Counted from the stretch's first letter, positions 7,729-18,016 are shown. The stretch is 64,000 nucleotides of DNA from an uncultured Cellvibrionales bacterium (GCA_913019905.1 CAJVZD010000008.1:62001-126000), one strand, 5' to 3'. Program-made: numbers and translations. The notes: generated by a model from the letters alone, not told the origin.

Positions 7729-10512
7729 ATGGATAAAACATTCCAACCCGCCGAAATAGAAACCCGCTGGTATAAAAACTGGGAAGAAAACGGGTATTTT
7801 TCCCCGTCCGGTGAAGGTACGCCCTATTGTATAATGATCCCGCCTCCCAATGTGACTGGCAGTTTGCACATGGGGCACGGTTTTCAAGAAACGATCATGG
7901 ATGTCTTGATTCGCTACAACCGAATGAAAGGTAACAATACGCTTTGGCAGGTCGGTACGGATCACGCCGGAATAGCGACCCAGATGGTGGTCGAGCGGCA
8001 ACTGGAATCTCAGCAGCTGAGTAGAAAAGAGCTGGGACGTGAAAAGTTCATCGAAAAGGTATGGGAGTGGAAAGAGCAAAGTGGCGGTGAAATAACCCAG
8101 CAGTTGCGCCGCATGGGCGCTTCTACCGATTGGTCGCGCGAACGTTTCACAATGGACCCAGGAATGTCGGACGCGGTTAAAGAAGTATTCGTCAGACTCT
8201 ATAAAGAAAAATTAATTTATCGCGGAACACGCCTAGTTAACTGGGACCCCGTTCTTCACACCGCGGTTTCTGATTTGGAAGTTGTCTCTGAAGAGGAAAA
8301 CGGTTTTCTTTGGCATTTCCACTATCCGCTAACAGACGGATCAGGTCGATTGACTGTCGCAACGACTCGTCCGGAGACAATGCTTGGCGATTCGGCCGTT
8401 GCTGTAAATCCCGCAGACGAACGTTATCAACATTTAATCGGTAAGACTATTCTCCTGCCTTTAGCAAATCGAGAAATTCCAATTATTGCCGATGATTACG
8501 TGGACATGGAGTTCGGAACAGGTTGCGTAAAAATAACACCGGCTCATGATTTTAACGATTACGAGATGGGAAAGCGCCATCAACTTGAAGTCATAAATAT
8601 ACTCTCTGAACATGCAGCTTTGAATGATAACGTACCAGAAACTTATCGCGGCTTAGATCGTTTTGACGCGCGCAAACAAATTGTTGAAGACTTGGATGCA
8701 TTGGGCTTATTGGACAAAATAGACGATCACAAACTGAAAGTGCCAAGAGGTGAACGATCCGGAATTGTAATAGAACCTTACTTGACTGACCAATGGTACG
8801 TCGATGCGAAGACACTCGCAAAACCGGCCATAGAAGCCGTCGAAAACGGTGATATTGAGTTCGTCCCAAAACAGTACGAAAACACCTATTTTGCTTGGAT
8901 GCGGGACATTCAGGATTGGTGTATTTCCCGTCAGCTATGGTGGGGACATCAAATTCCGGCTTGGTATGACGAAGAGGGTAATGTCTACGTAGGTAGAGAC
9001 GAAACCGAAGTAAGAGCGGAATATGAGCTTGGGGAACGATCTTTACGGCAGGACGACGATGTCCTGGACACTTGGTTTTCTTCGGCATTATGGACATTTT
9101 CAACGTTGGGCTGGCCATCCGATACGCCAGAGCTTAAAACTTTCCATCCAACCGATGTACTGGTAACGGGCTTTGACATTATTTTCTTCTGGGTCGCCAG
9201 GATGATTATGATGTCTCTTCATTTTCGAGAAGAAATCCCGTTTAAGCAGGTTTATGTACATGGTTTAGTGCGCGATGCCGAAGGTCAGAAAATGTCCAAA
9301 TCGAAGGGTAATGTTCTCGACCCCATCGACCTGATCGACGGCATTGATCTGGAATCACTGGTTAGCAAACGAACCCGAGGTATGATGCAACCTCAGATGC
9401 AGAAAAAAGTCGATAAAGCGACTCGAAAACAATTTCCCGATGGTATCAATGCCTACGGAACCGACGCTTTACGTTTTACCTATTATTCTTTGGCGTCTAC
9501 GGGACGCGATATAAAATTCGATATGGGTCGGATTGAAGGTTACAGGAATTTCTGCAACAAAATCTGGAACGCTGCACGTTATGTTCTTATGAATACGGAA
9601 GAATATGATTGTGGCCAAAATGATTTGGATGACGACGAATCGAACAATGGTTTCCAATTATCGCTGGCAGACCGGTGGATAATTTCTCGCCAGCAACAGG
9701 TCGGGCAAGACATCGCGAAATCTTTGGAAATTTACCGATTCGATCTGGCTGCGCAGACGCTCTACGAGTTTATTTGGAACGAATACTGCGATTGGTATCT
9801 AGAGTTGTCGAAACCTGTTCTGTGGGACGATAACGCAAGCGTTGCAATAAAAAAGGGCACGCGCCGTACGCTCATTAGAGTATTGGAAGAAACCTTATGC
9901 TTACTGCATCCGTTCATGCCGTACATAACAGAAGAGATATGGCAGCGCGCTGCACCTCTTGCAGGAAAGGCCGGCAAGACGATTATGTTGCAGCCTTATC
10001 CTGAGTTAGTGACCTCGAAGATCGATAGCAATGCGGAATCAGATATAGACTGGCTTAAAGATGTAATCGTCGGAGTCAGAAACATAAGAGGAGAAATGAA
10101 TATCTCTCCCGCTAAAGCAATTCCATTATTTTTCAAAAATGGTAACGCCATCGATCAGCGCAGACTGAATGAAAACCGCCAGTTCTTGCAAACCTTAGCG
10201 AAACTGGAAGACATTGTCTGGCTCAATAGTGGCGATGAGGCGCCCATGTCAGCCACTGCGTTAGTCAATGAAATGGAAATTCTCGTTCCTATGGCGGGGT
10301 TGATTGACAAAGAAGCTGAGGTCGCTCGCCTAAACAAAGAAATTGAAAAACTGAGTAAGGATCTTTCCCGTATTACAGGAAAGTTGAGCAATGCAAAGTT
10401 CATCGACAAGGCCCCTGCTGAAGTCGTGGAAAAAGAGCGTGAAAAACAGTCTGCGCAACAATTGTCACTAAATAAGTTGAGTGAGCAATTAGAGAACTTT
10501 AAAGCAATGTAG
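7729..10512 (+). CDS. valS: Valyl-tRNA synthetase
   Basis: Class I aminoacyl-tRNA synthetase that charges tRNA-Val. The 927 residues carry the two class I signatures: HIGH-type HMGH at 47-50 after PPPNVTGSL, and KMSKS at 521-525. The editing domain (CP1, about 190-340) includes [10 protein letters not shown]. The anticodon-binding domain follows, and the last 65 residues form the ValRS coiled-coil arm with alternating K, E and L ([16 protein letters not shown]). Length is normal for a bacterial ValRS. No T-box or other leader regulation was seen. Confidence 0.98.
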   Translation: MDKTFQPAEIETRWYKNWEENGYFSPSGEGTPYCIMIPPPNVTGSLHMGHGFQETIMDVLIRYNRMKGNNTLWQVGTDHAGIATQMVVERQLESQQLSRKELGREKFIEKVWEWKEQSGGEITQQLRRMGASTDWSRERFTMDPGMSDAVKEVFVRLYKEKLIYRGTRLVNWDPVLHTAVSDLEVVSEEENGFLWHFHYPLTDGSGRLTVATTRPETMLGDSAVAVNPADERYQHLIGKTILLPLANREIPIIADDYVDMEFGTGCVKITPAHDFNDYEMGKRHQLEVINILSEHAALNDNVPETYRGLDRFDARKQIVEDLDALGLLDKIDDHKLKVPRGERSGIVIEPYLTDQWYVDAKTLAKPAIEAVENGDIEFVPKQYENTYFAWMRDIQDWCISRQLWWGHQIPAWYDEEGNVYVGRDETEVRAEYELGERSLRQDDDVLDTWFSSALWTFSTLGWPSDTPELKTFHPTDVLVTGFDIIFFWVARMIMMSLHFREEIPFKQVYVHGLVRDAEGQKMSKSKGNVLDPIDLIDGIDLESLVSKRTRGMMQPQMQKKVDKATRKQFPDGINAYGTDALRFTYYSLASTGRDIKFDMGRIEGYRNFCNKIWNAARYVLMNTEEYDCGQNDLDDDESNNGFQLSLADRWIISRQQQVGQDIAKSLEIYRFDLAAQTLYEFIWNEYCDWYLELSKPVLWDDNASVAIKKGTRRTLIRVLEETLCLLHPFMPYITEEIWQRAAPLAGKAGKTIMLQPYPELVTSKIDSNAESDIDWLKDVIVGVRNIRGEMNISPAKAIPLFFKNGNAIDQRRLNENRQFLQTLAKLEDIVWLNSGDEAPMSATALVNEMEILVPMAGLIDKEAEVARLNKEIEKLSKDLSRITGKLSNAKFIDKAPAEVVEKEREKQSAQQLSLNKLSEQLENFKAM

Positions 10513-10524
10513 GAATGGCCGTCC

Positions 10525-10565
10525 ATGCCAGACGGAAATTTTCTGCCTGGCATTCACCGCTTTTT
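10525..10565 (+). terminator. Probable valS terminator
   Basis: ATGCCAG at 10525-10531 pairs with CTGGCAT at 10547-10553, with a partly paired inner part, followed by CACCGC and five T bases at 10561-10565. It lies 13 bp after the valS stop. The T run is offset from the stem, so this is a moderate call. Confidence 0.45.
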
Positions 10566-10731
10566 GTGGTCGATTTACGAAGCACGTTGCCTAGATGCCG
10601 CGTTAAACTGATTTCGTTAGCAACTAAGATGTAAATTGTCACGAAGGTGATCATTTTAACAATGCAGTTGTTAGACGACCTTTAGCGATGAGTTAGTCCC
10701 CAAAATAGGCGTGTTAGCTAGAACAACTTAG

Positions 10732-10774
10732 TGAATTGATTTACATGAATTGATTGATACGAATTGAATTGATT
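10732..10774. repeat. Three copies of TGAATTGATT
   Basis: Exact copies of the decamer TGAATTGATT at 10732-10741, 10746-10755 and 10765-10774. They lie in the 353-bp convergent gap 10513-10865 between valS and the PP2C gene, where I see no coding sequence. Spacing is 14 and 19 bp. Function unknown; this may be slippage in AT-rich DNA. Confidence 0.6.
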
Positions 10775-10865
10775 CACAGGACACAGAGTCAATCTGCGGA
10801 AAGCACTTCTGACTCCCGGCGAAAAATTGCGGTGAAAATTAGCGCGATTCAGCAGCCAATAAACA

Positions 10866-11774
10866 TTATTTCCTAAGAGATTTTACGATTTTATTAAAAT
10901 AGCCGGTAACTTGAATGCTGATTACTTCGAGCCACGATAATTCAACCTTTGGATTGTTATCCTCACTGCCTTGATTGTCTAACGACGCTGAGTTATTGTC
11001 TTTTATTTTGTCGCTGAGCTCATCTCCCTCCATTAAGTTTGGGATTTCGTTCTCGAGCGTACCTTGGTCTTCATCGTTAAAAGCCATCACCACTGTTATA
11101 TTGTCACGACCGCCAGACTCAACTGCCGTTTGAATCAGCTTATCTACGGTTTCAGCCGGTGTATCGATTGTCGCTAAAATATGAGCGATTTCGTGGTCTT
11201 CGACCTCGTCTACTAAACCGTCACTACACAATATAAGTTTTTGCCCTGTCATCATACGACCGGTGACAACATCGACAATTAGTCCTTCTTCACCAGCGAC
11301 GCCCATTGCCTGGGTTATTAGGTGCTTATGGGGATGGTTTAGGGCTTCTTGCGGTGAAATAGCTCCGGAACTTAATAAGGCCTCTACATAAGAGTGGTCT
11401 CTGGTAACTCGCTTCAAAACTCCTGTTAACTGATCCCACAAATATGCCCTGCTGTCTCCAACCCAGCCAATTTTGTAATCTGACCCGCTAAACTTAACCG
11501 CTACCACGGTAGAGCCCATACCCTTTTTGCTCGGATCTGCGTTTGCCGCCTCGATTACAACGTCGTGTGCACTACGTATAGCGTCAGACAAATCTTCGTC
11601 CCGGGAGACCGCATCGTGAACAGTCTGCTGAACCAAGTCACTTGCTACTTCGCCACAAGCGTACCCACCCATTCCGTCGGCAACTAAACCAAATCCTATC
11701 GAGGAGTCGGCTACAAAGCTATCTTCGTTGTGCTCCCGTCGTCCGGGGTCAGTGTCACCTATAATAGTCAGCAT
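10866..11774 (-). CDS. PP2C-family serine/threonine phosphatase
   Basis: Mn/Mg-dependent protein phosphatase of the Stp1/PrpC type. All bacterial PP2C motifs are present in order: RREHNEDS (near residues 12-19), VADGMGGYACGE, GSTVVAV, WVGDSRAYLW, TRDHSYVE, LCSDGLVDEV and GGRDNITVV. The catalytic domain ends near 235. A further 65 residues of charged, low-complexity sequence lead to a C-terminal amphipathic segment (LSWLEVISIQVTGYF), not part of the usual 240-250-residue enzyme. No Hanks-type kinase is next to it, so its substrate is unknown. Convergent with valS. Confidence 0.92.
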   Translation of the reverse strand: MLTIIGDTDPGRREHNEDSFVADSSIGFGLVADGMGGYACGEVASDLVQQTVHDAVSRDEDLSDAIRSAHDVVIEAANADPSKKGMGSTVVAVKFSGSDYKIGWVGDSRAYLWDQLTGVLKRVTRDHSYVEALLSSGAISPQEALNHPHKHLITQAMGVAGEEGLIVDVVTGRMMTGQKLILCSDGLVDEVEDHEIAHILATIDTPAETVDKLIQTAVESGGRDNITVVMAFNDEDQGTLENEIPNLMEGDELSDKIKDNNSASLDNQGSEDNNPKVELSWLEVISIQVTGYFNKIVKSLRK

Positions 11775-12137
11775 AAGACGGTGTCAACGAGCCCCATATT
11801 TGGCTTCATACTCGGGTATTTGCAAAAAATCACTCCTTTTATAGTTATTCATTCCAAAAACGTTAAGTTACTAAATAACTATTCGCGAAAAACATATACG
11901 CCCTCACCACAATCACAAAAGACAAATACGACAACACCAGCTTAGCAACTGTCGTGGCATACCGTCAATAAAGTAACCTATAGAATTAAGAATCCCCCGT
12001 TAAATCTCGAAATTAAGTAAAAACTTCAGATGCATTTGGTGATAAACTAGCCGTTGGCTAAATCTAAGGCCGTTTACCCCATTGTCACAAGCTCGACAAT
12101 GTTATTTTACACTTTCAATTTACTTAAGAAGAAAATC
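11775..12137. other. Divergent intergenic region, 363 bp
   Basis: Between the PP2C gene (minus strand) and the cold-shock-domain gene (plus strand). The open frame of the latter runs back to a TTG at 12054, but the sequence 12054-12137 is more likely leader. AT-rich, no clear inverted repeat and no recognised gene. It should carry promoters for both genes. Confidence 0.35.
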
Positions 12138-12542
12138 ATGAACACACTACTGCGCGTAATTATCAGCCTAATTTTGGCTGCCTCCACGATTATTATTTTT
12201 CAACTGATAGATTCCAATACTGTTAACATAACGGAAATCAACCCTGTTTTGTTCTCTCTTATCGCTATTGCCTGTTTGCTGTCAGCTTTGATAAGCCCCA
12301 ACTTGACTAATATCAGCCTGCCAAGTTTCAGTTCTGCAGAACGCGAACAGGGAACAGTAAAATGGTTTAATGTCAGCAAAGGTTACGGCTTTGTCACTCG
12401 CTCGAACGGCGACGACATTTTCGTTCACTTCCGCTCGATTCGGGGTGAAGGACGCCGCCTATTGAGAGAGGGACAAACCATAGAATTTTCCGTCGTCGAA
12501 GGTGAAAAAGGCCCGCAAGCCGAAGACGTTGAGCCTTTATAG
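12138..12542 (+). CDS. Membrane-anchored cold-shock-domain protein
   Basis: Protein of 134 residues from the ATG at 12138 ([11 protein letters not shown]), chosen over an upstream TTG because it begins with a membrane helix and follows a purine-rich AAGAAG tract. Two hydrophobic segments (about 5-23 and 36-53) are followed by a complete cold-shock domain (about 70-134) with the nucleic-acid-binding motifs KGYGFVT and DIFVHF and the opening GTVKWFN. The domain should face the cytosol and bind single-stranded RNA or DNA. Free CspA-type proteins are about 70 residues, so the anchor is an added feature. A strong terminator follows. Confidence 0.9.
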   Translation: MNTLLRVIISLILAASTIIIFQLIDSNTVNITEINPVLFSLIAIACLLSALISPNLTNISLPSFSSAEREQGTVKWFNVSKGYGFVTRSNGDDIFVHFRSIRGEGRRLLREGQTIEFSVVEGEKGPQAEDVEPL

Positions 12543-12574
12543 AGGCAAGCAGTAACTGCAACTAAAGAAAACAT

Positions 12575-12603
12575 AAAAAACCCGGGTTCAGCCCGGGTTT
12601 TTT
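12575..12603. terminator. Bidirectional rho-independent terminator
   Basis: A6 tract at 12575-12580, CCCGGG at 12581-12586, loop TTCAG, CCCGGG at 12592-12597, T6 at 12598-12603. A textbook GC-rich stem with A/T tails on both sides, serving the cold-shock-domain gene and probably the convergent M18 aminopeptidase. Confidence 0.92.
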
Positions 12604-12688
12604 ATATCTCATTCCGTAACTGGGTAAATTCTTGTCAGTCTAGACTGACGTAAAACGACATCGCTATTAGCATAACGCATTACCTTAT

Positions 12689-14002
12689 CTAATCGAGTAC
12701 GACTGTTTCTTCCGTGTTAAATTTTGTTAGGATGCGGTATAGAGAGTATGCATCCTGACTTCCCGCCATCTCCCGGATAGAATGCATCCCAAATGTCGGC
12801 ACACCTACGTCGATTGTCTTAACGCCTAATTCGCTGGCTGTTATAGGACCAATCGTACTTCCACAAGCCATATCGGTACGAACAACAAAGCTTTGAACGG
12901 GCTCTTCAGCTAAGTCACAAATATGACGAAATACTGAAGAGGTCTCACTATCGGTCGCATAGCGCTGATTAGCGTTGACTTTAATTACAGGTCCAGCATT
13001 CAAAAGAGGCCCATGGTTGGCATCGTGTTTATCAGGAAAATTAGGATGAATTCCATGAGCGTTATCGGCAGAAATCATCATCGACCGAGACATGACTCGG
13101 ACAAAATCATCATCACTGTCGATCATCCGGCGAAGCACCGATTTTAACATTGGACCTTGCGCACCTGACGCCGACATACTGCCTACTTCCTCGTGATCAT
13201 TACAGACCAGTACGCAGTTTTGCTGCATATCCGACTGTGAAATTCCGATCAGAGCTTTCATACCAACAAAACAGGACAATAAATTGTCCAGTCGAGCGCT
13301 AGCAATAAAGTCGTCGTTTAAGCCGATAAGTGCGGGAGCTTGTGTGTCATAAAAACTCAATTCATAATCCATCACTTTTTCAGCGCCACTGTCAGGTTGA
13401 TCATGTTGCAATTTTGCCAACAACAAATCCCTAAAATCGGTATTGTCATTACCGGCCTTCATTAATACAGGAGGAATGTGTGTTTGCGGATTAATATTCC
13501 GGTTTTTATTGGCCTCTCGGTCGAGATGAATAGCTAAGCTGGGAATCGATGCAATCGGTTTTTCATAATTCACCAATGTGCTCTTTACTTTTCCCGCGGC
13601 ATTCTTAAATACGACCCGACCGGCTAGGGATAAATCTCGGTCAAACCATGGATTGAGTAAAGCGCCGCCATAAACTTCAACGCCTAACTGAAAGTAACCT
13701 TGACTAGTCACTTCAGGAGCTGGCTTTACTTTTAGACAGGGACTATCCGTATGCGCGCCAACCATTCTAAACCCATTGTGCATGAGTGTTTTAGTCGCAA
13801 CTGTAAACGCGATAATGGAAGACCCGTTTCTAACGACAAAATACCCCACTCCTTCTTTTAAGAACCATTCTTCACTTTCTTGTAAATACTTAAATCCTGC
13901 TGCCGTTAACTGTCTTGTCATTTCGGTAACAGCATGAAATGGCGTCGGTGAAGCCTGCAGAAAAGCCAGTAAGTCTTCATTGAAATCAGTTAGTTTTAGC
14001 AT
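12689..14002 (-). CDS. apeB: M18 family aminopeptidase
   Basis: Cytosolic zinc aminopeptidase of the aspartyl aminopeptidase family (437 residues, typical length), which prefers acidic N-terminal residues. Metal-site segments are visible: [13 protein letters not shown] (first His and Asp), [16 protein letters not shown] (catalytic Glu pair), [17 protein letters not shown] and the C-terminal TFGMHSIRE with the last His ligand. Related genes in pseudomonads are annotated as probable M18 aminopeptidase 2 (apeB). The following gene on the same strand starts 59 bp upstream of this one, so the two may be cotranscribed. Confidence 0.93.
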   Translation of the reverse strand: MLKLTDFNEDLLAFLQASPTPFHAVTEMTRQLTAAGFKYLQESEEWFLKEGVGYFVVRNGSSIIAFTVATKTLMHNGFRMVGAHTDSPCLKVKPAPEVTSQGYFQLGVEVYGGALLNPWFDRDLSLAGRVVFKNAAGKVKSTLVNYEKPIASIPSLAIHLDREANKNRNINPQTHIPPVLMKAGNDNTDFRDLLLAKLQHDQPDSGAEKVMDYELSFYDTQAPALIGLNDDFIASARLDNLLSCFVGMKALIGISQSDMQQNCVLVCNDHEEVGSMSASGAQGPMLKSVLRRMIDSDDDFVRVMSRSMMISADNAHGIHPNFPDKHDANHGPLLNAGPVIKVNANQRYATDSETSSVFRHICDLAEEPVQSFVVRTDMACGSTIGPITASELGVKTIDVGVPTFGMHSIREMAGSQDAYSLYRILTKFNTEETVVLD

Positions 14003-14061
14003 GTAAATATCTCGTTAATATGATTATTGAATAAGCAAAGTGATTGCTGTGATCGCAACAG

Positions 14062-14952
14062 CTACTTTTTCCGTGCCAATTCCAACCGCGTTAATAAACT
14101 CGACGTGTCCCAACGAGCACCTCCCATCGCGCTCACTTCACCATAAAACTGATCGACTAAGGCAGTCACCGGTAGATGACTGTCGTTTCTTCGAGCTTCT
14201 TGCAATACATAACCCAAGTCCTTGCGCATCCATTCAACTGCGAAGCCGTGGTCGTAGTCTCCCGTAATCATTGTCTGATGGCGATTTTCCATCTGCCAGG
14301 ATTGTGCGGCGCCTTTGGATATAACGTCAATCACATTTTCAATATCCAATCCAGCCGAACGAGCAAAGTGAATTCCTTCTGATAAACCTTGCACAAGCCC
14401 CGCAATACAGATCTGATTAACCATTTTTGTTAGTTGGCCCGTTCCATTGCCACCCATTAATTTTATACTCGACGAATATGCCTTCATAATCGGCAGAACT
14501 CTTTCGAACAAGCTGGCGCTTCCACCACACATCACGGTCAATCGGGCATTTTCAGCACCGGCTTGCCCTCCAGACACCGGCGCGTCCAAGAAACCGCATC
14601 CTTTTTCGGCACATAAACCGGCCATTTCTCTTGCGATGTCCGCCGACGTTGTGGTGTGATCAACGATTACTGCGCCGCGTTTTACTCCTTGCAATACACC
14701 CTCTTTCTCGACGATTATGTCACGCAAATCGTCGTCGTTTCCAACACACAGAAAAATCACATCGCATGTTTCTGCTGCTATCGCGGGAGTCAATGCCAAG
14801 CTGCCGTTGTACTCTTCTACCCATTGGATTGCTTTTTTCTGGGTGCGGTTGTAAACAGTCACCGAGTACCCGGCATTTTGTAGATGTCCGGCCATTGGAT
14901 ATCCCATCGTACCCAATCCGATAAAAGCTACTGAAACTGATTTAGCCATCAA
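14062..14952 (-). CDS. NAD(P)-dependent beta-hydroxyacid dehydrogenase
   Basis: Oxidoreductase of the 3-hydroxyisobutyrate dehydrogenase / tartronate semialdehyde reductase family, 296 residues. The N-terminal Rossmann motif is GLGTMGYPMAGHL, the substrate-binding signature is DAPVSGGQAGAE, and the catalytic lysine lies in GTGQLTKMVNQI. Substrate cannot be fixed among 3-hydroxyisobutyrate, tartronate semialdehyde, succinic semialdehyde and related acids. No valine-catabolism genes are adjacent, so mmsB is not claimed. It precedes the M18 peptidase on the same strand. Confidence 0.9.
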   Translation of the reverse strand: MMAKSVSVAFIGLGTMGYPMAGHLQNAGYSVTVYNRTQKKAIQWVEEYNGSLALTPAIAAETCDVIFLCVGNDDDLRDIIVEKEGVLQGVKRGAVIVDHTTTSADIAREMAGLCAEKGCGFLDAPVSGGQAGAENARLTVMCGGSASLFERVLPIMKAYSSSIKLMGGNGTGQLTKMVNQICIAGLVQGLSEGIHFARSAGLDIENVIDVISKGAAQSWQMENRHQTMITGDYDHGFAVEWMRKDLGYVLQEARRNDSHLPVTALVDQFYGEVSAMGGARWDTSSLLTRLELARKK

Positions 14953-15594
14953 ATATTTCTCGCTCGCGATTACGCTGGATGGTAGTTTCCAACTGATTTA
15001 ATTAGGGCGATCACTCATGTTTCTACACCGAGCACAGGCCCATGACTTAACGTTATAGTCACCGGAATTGCATACTCCTTTTCCCGCTGACGCACAAATT
15101 CATCTGCTGTTAACCTACAGCGGAAAAGCGATGCCAAGCCTCCGGTGCTGCTGCTTGGGAACCGAAGCTATGTTACGTAACTTTAATATACAAATTCGTT
15201 AAGTATTTGGTTTTTATGCTAATCTGAATGTCTTTTATCCAGCGTTAATTATCTGCTCTTATTATAATTGAAGTACGACCGCAAAGACCAGATCGAGGCA
15301 CGACGATTTACAGAGGTGAATGTTCAGGACAGCCAAAAGTCTAAACCTTTCATCACAAAGAAAAGCTAATTTATAGTTTTAGGCAATACGCGTAATTTCG
15401 AATAACACTTATTCTGAGTCGATGGACAATATGAATTGAATAATATAAAAAATACAACCATCAAATACAATATCGATTGAACGTAACTTATACTCACAAT
15501 AGCAATTTTCAGTGGCGATGTAATAGGATCGCCACTCCCGTTCATGTTTATAACATTACTTCATTTTAACCGGCATTCCGGTATAGAGAGAAAT
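14953..15594. other. Long intergenic region, 642 bp
   Basis: Divergent region between the beta-hydroxyacid dehydrogenase and the exported-protein operon. AT-rich in its second half. Apart from the inverted repeat at 15511-15536 I see no gene, tRNA or strong terminator. It is longer than most gaps here, so a small RNA or short peptide gene cannot be excluded. Confidence 0.4.
15511..15536. promoter_or_regulatory. Inverted repeat upstream of the DUF6152 operon
   Basis: AGTGGCGAT at 15511-15519 and ATCGCCACT at 15528-15536, perfect 9-bp arms separated by 8 bp, ending 58 bp before the ATG at 15595. It could be an operator for a dimeric regulator or a hairpin in the 5' leader. No regulator gene is adjacent. 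Confidence 0.5.
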
Positions 15595-16446
15595 ATGCGA
15601 AAAAAACCTTTGTTGACGACAGTATTATTGACCCTGTTTACCTTTCAATTATCGTTACAGGTCGCAGCTGACAGTGACTATAAAGCGCCCCGTGGTCCAG
15701 GCGGAGTCAATCCTGATCTTAATGGAATCTGGCAGGCACTCGGGGAAGCGCATTTCGATTTAGAGCGGCACATGGCACGAGCGTCAATGGCACTGCGCGA
15801 AGCGCCGTTGGGACCCGTGCCGGCTAAGAGGGCCGTAGCATTTGGCGCAGTCGGTTCTGTTCCACCAGGCCTCGGAGTCGTCGAAGGTGGAAAAATTCCC
15901 TATAAAGCCGAAGCTCTGAAAATAAGAGACGAGAACAGGAAAAACTGGTTAGATCGAGACCCGGAAATAAAATGTTATTTACCGGGAGTACCGCGAGCTA
16001 CCTATATGCCCTACCCCTTTCAAATACTTCAAGGTGATAAAGACCTGTTTATTTCGTACCAATATGCGAGCGCTGCGCGCAGTATCTACAGCGAAGACCC
16101 AGGTCCGGCGCCGATCGACACCTGGATGGGGCAATCAGTAGCGAGCTGGGATGGAGATACACTGGTTCTCGATGTAACTGGCCTGCATCCTGGCACCTGG
16201 CTTGACCGGGCGGGTAACCACCATAGCGACCAACTGCACGTTATAGAACGTTACACTCCAATGGGTCCCAACCACCTAAAGTATGAAGCGACAATAGAAG
16301 ACCCTCAAGTCTACACCAGACCTTGGAAAATAAGCCTACCCTTGTATCGCCGCATGGAAGCCGACTTCCAAATTCTTGACTTTAAGTGCGTAGAATTCGT
16401 CGAAGAGCTGCTTTATGGACAATGGCGCAGAAACCCACTAGATTAA
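15595..16446 (+). CDS. Exported protein of unknown function, PDLNG family (paralog 1)
   Basis: First gene of a three-gene operon of secreted proteins. I use the ATG at 15595 (283 residues), which directly begins a signal peptide (MRKKPLLTTVLLTLF..., cleavage likely after QVAA) and has AGAGAG upstream. The mature part starts with VNPDLNGIWQ and contains MGQSVASWDGDTLVLDVTG and DQLHVIERYTP. These motifs recur in the next gene product, so the two are paralogs. Such proteins are often found next to DUF6152 genes in marine and soil bacteria. No enzymatic motif is recognised; a periplasmic binding or oxidoreductase-associated role is only a guess. Confidence 0.85.
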   Translation: MRKKPLLTTVLLTLFTFQLSLQVAADSDYKAPRGPGGVNPDLNGIWQALGEAHFDLERHMARASMALREAPLGPVPAKRAVAFGAVGSVPPGLGVVEGGKIPYKAEALKIRDENRKNWLDRDPEIKCYLPGVPRATYMPYPFQILQGDKDLFISYQYASAARSIYSEDPGPAPIDTWMGQSVASWDGDTLVLDVTGLHPGTWLDRAGNHHSDQLHVIERYTPMGPNHLKYEATIEDPQVYTRPWKISLPLYRRMEADFQILDFKCVEFVEELLYGQWRRNPLD

Positions 16447-16474
16447 AACTATGATTGCAACAGGAGACAATGTT

Positions 16475-17521
16475 ATGAAAATTAAAGTGCTTTCGCTGCT
16501 AATCGCGGCTACTCTCTCGCAATCACTAGCGGCAGATATTCCCCGTACGGCGAATGGAAAACCCGATCTTAACGGAAATTACAATACTGCAACCCTGACA
16601 CCACTGCAAAGACCGATAGCTTTCGGTGATAGCTTGTATTTAAGTAAAGAAGCGGCCGATAAGATTGTCGCTGCTGTTGCCGCGGAGAAAGCAGAAGGCG
16701 ATAAGCAGATTGATGGCGATCGTGAAGCTCCGCCAGCCGGAGGAGATGGTTCACAGGGTGCTGCGGGGAACGTCGGCGGATATAATTCCTTCTGGATTGA
16801 TAATGGCGATAGCCGTTTTGAAATTGATGGAAAATTTAGAACATCGATCATTTATAAGCCCGACAACGGCCGTTTACCGAAAATGCTGCCCGTTGCACAA
16901 AAGAGACTCAGCAAGCTTTATGCAAGGTATGCCAAAAAAAATACAGGTTCAGCCTGGTGGCTAGAAACCGACGGACCGGGCCCCTATGACGGCCCCGAAT
17001 CCAACACTCCGTCAGATCGATGCCTGCAAGGCTTTGGCTCTACCGGTGGACCGCCAATGATGCCAGTCCTATACAACAACTATAAGCAAATCATTCAGTC
17101 TGAAGACCATATAATGATCCTTGTGGAAATGGTGCATGATGTCCGAACTATCCGCCTAAACAGTGAGCATATATCCCGAGACATTCGTAAGTGGATGGGT
17201 GATTCCATTGGTCACTGGGAAGGCGATACGCTTGTTGTAGACACGACGAACTTCACCGACACACCGGGATTTGGGCGAGCCACAAGAGATTTACACGTGG
17301 TGGAACGTTTTACTCTTAAAGAAGATAACACGCTCCATTACCAATTTACGGCTGAAGACCCGAATACATGGAGTGAACCCTGGAGCGGCGAATATCCATG
17401 GCCCCGTTCTGATAGCCCAGTTTATGAATATGCCTGCCACGAAGGTAATTATGCAATGGGTAACATCCTACGCGGCGCCCGAATTTTAGAGGCAGAAACG
17501 ACACAGAAAGCCAAAAACTAA
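16475..17521 (+). CDS. Exported protein of unknown function, PDLNG family (paralog 2)
   Basis: Second gene of the operon, 28 bp after the first. The ATG at 16475 follows a good AGGAG at 8-9 bp and starts a signal peptide (MKIKVLSLLIAATLSQSLA, cleavage after SLA). The protein has 348 residues, with GKPDLNGNYN near the mature N-terminus and the shared core DSIGHWEGDTLVVDTTNF followed by DLHVVERFTL. Relative to paralog 1 it carries a longer insert at about 50-110, rich in G, E and K. Two cysteines in the C-terminal half (SDRCLQG, YEYACHEG) could form a disulfide. Function unknown. Confidence 0.85.
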   Translation: MKIKVLSLLIAATLSQSLAADIPRTANGKPDLNGNYNTATLTPLQRPIAFGDSLYLSKEAADKIVAAVAAEKAEGDKQIDGDREAPPAGGDGSQGAAGNVGGYNSFWIDNGDSRFEIDGKFRTSIIYKPDNGRLPKMLPVAQKRLSKLYARYAKKNTGSAWWLETDGPGPYDGPESNTPSDRCLQGFGSTGGPPMMPVLYNNYKQIIQSEDHIMILVEMVHDVRTIRLNSEHISRDIRKWMGDSIGHWEGDTLVVDTTNFTDTPGFGRATRDLHVVERFTLKEDNTLHYQFTAEDPNTWSEPWSGEYPWPRSDSPVYEYACHEGNYAMGNILRGARILEAETTQKAKN

Positions 17522-17548
17522 ATTTTAAAGACAAATAGGAAAAATAGC

Positions 17549-17974
17549 ATGACTCTAATCCGTATATTCATCATCGTCAGCGCAATGGCGGTAACGTATT
17601 TTTCAAGTCAAGTTCTTGCACATCACGCATTTTCAGCCGAATTCGATCCGAATAGACCGCTCGTCTTGAAAGGACCGGTAATTCGAGTCGAATGGGTTAA
17701 CCCGCATGCTTGGATTCATCTTGAACACACAACGGAAGCGGGAGAGAAGGAAGTGTGGATGGTTGAAGGTGGCACACCGAATACGCTATTACGTCGCGGT
17801 GTAAACAAAAATACAGTAAAACCGGGAACCTACATCATCGTTGATGGTTACCAGAGTAAAGACAGGTCTAACCGAGCAAATGGTAGGAATATTACCTTGG
17901 CTGACGGTAAAAAACTGTTTATGGGATCCTCTGGAACGGGTGCTCCTAAGGATGGCGCAGACAAGAAGAGATAA
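17549..17974 (+). CDS. DUF6152 family exported protein
   Basis: Small exported protein of 141 residues, third gene of the operon. A signal peptide (about 1-24, MTLIRIFIIVSAMAVTYFS, ending LAHHAF) is followed by the DUF6152 hallmarks: HHAFSAEFD right after cleavage, then VIRVEWVNPHAWIHLE and EGGTPNTLLRRG. The HH after the signal site and the NPHAW motif suggest a metal or ligand site, but no function is established for the family. Association with PDLNG-type proteins, as here, is recurrent, so the three probably act together in the periplasm. Confidence 0.85.
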   Translation: MTLIRIFIIVSAMAVTYFSSQVLAHHAFSAEFDPNRPLVLKGPVIRVEWVNPHAWIHLEHTTEAGEKEVWMVEGGTPNTLLRRGVNKNTVKPGTYIIVDGYQSKDRSNRANGRNITLADGKKLFMGSSGTGAPKDGADKKR

Positions 17975-18016
17975 TCTATTCACTAGAATTCTTTGGTGTG
18001 ACTTAAGTGTTAGCGC

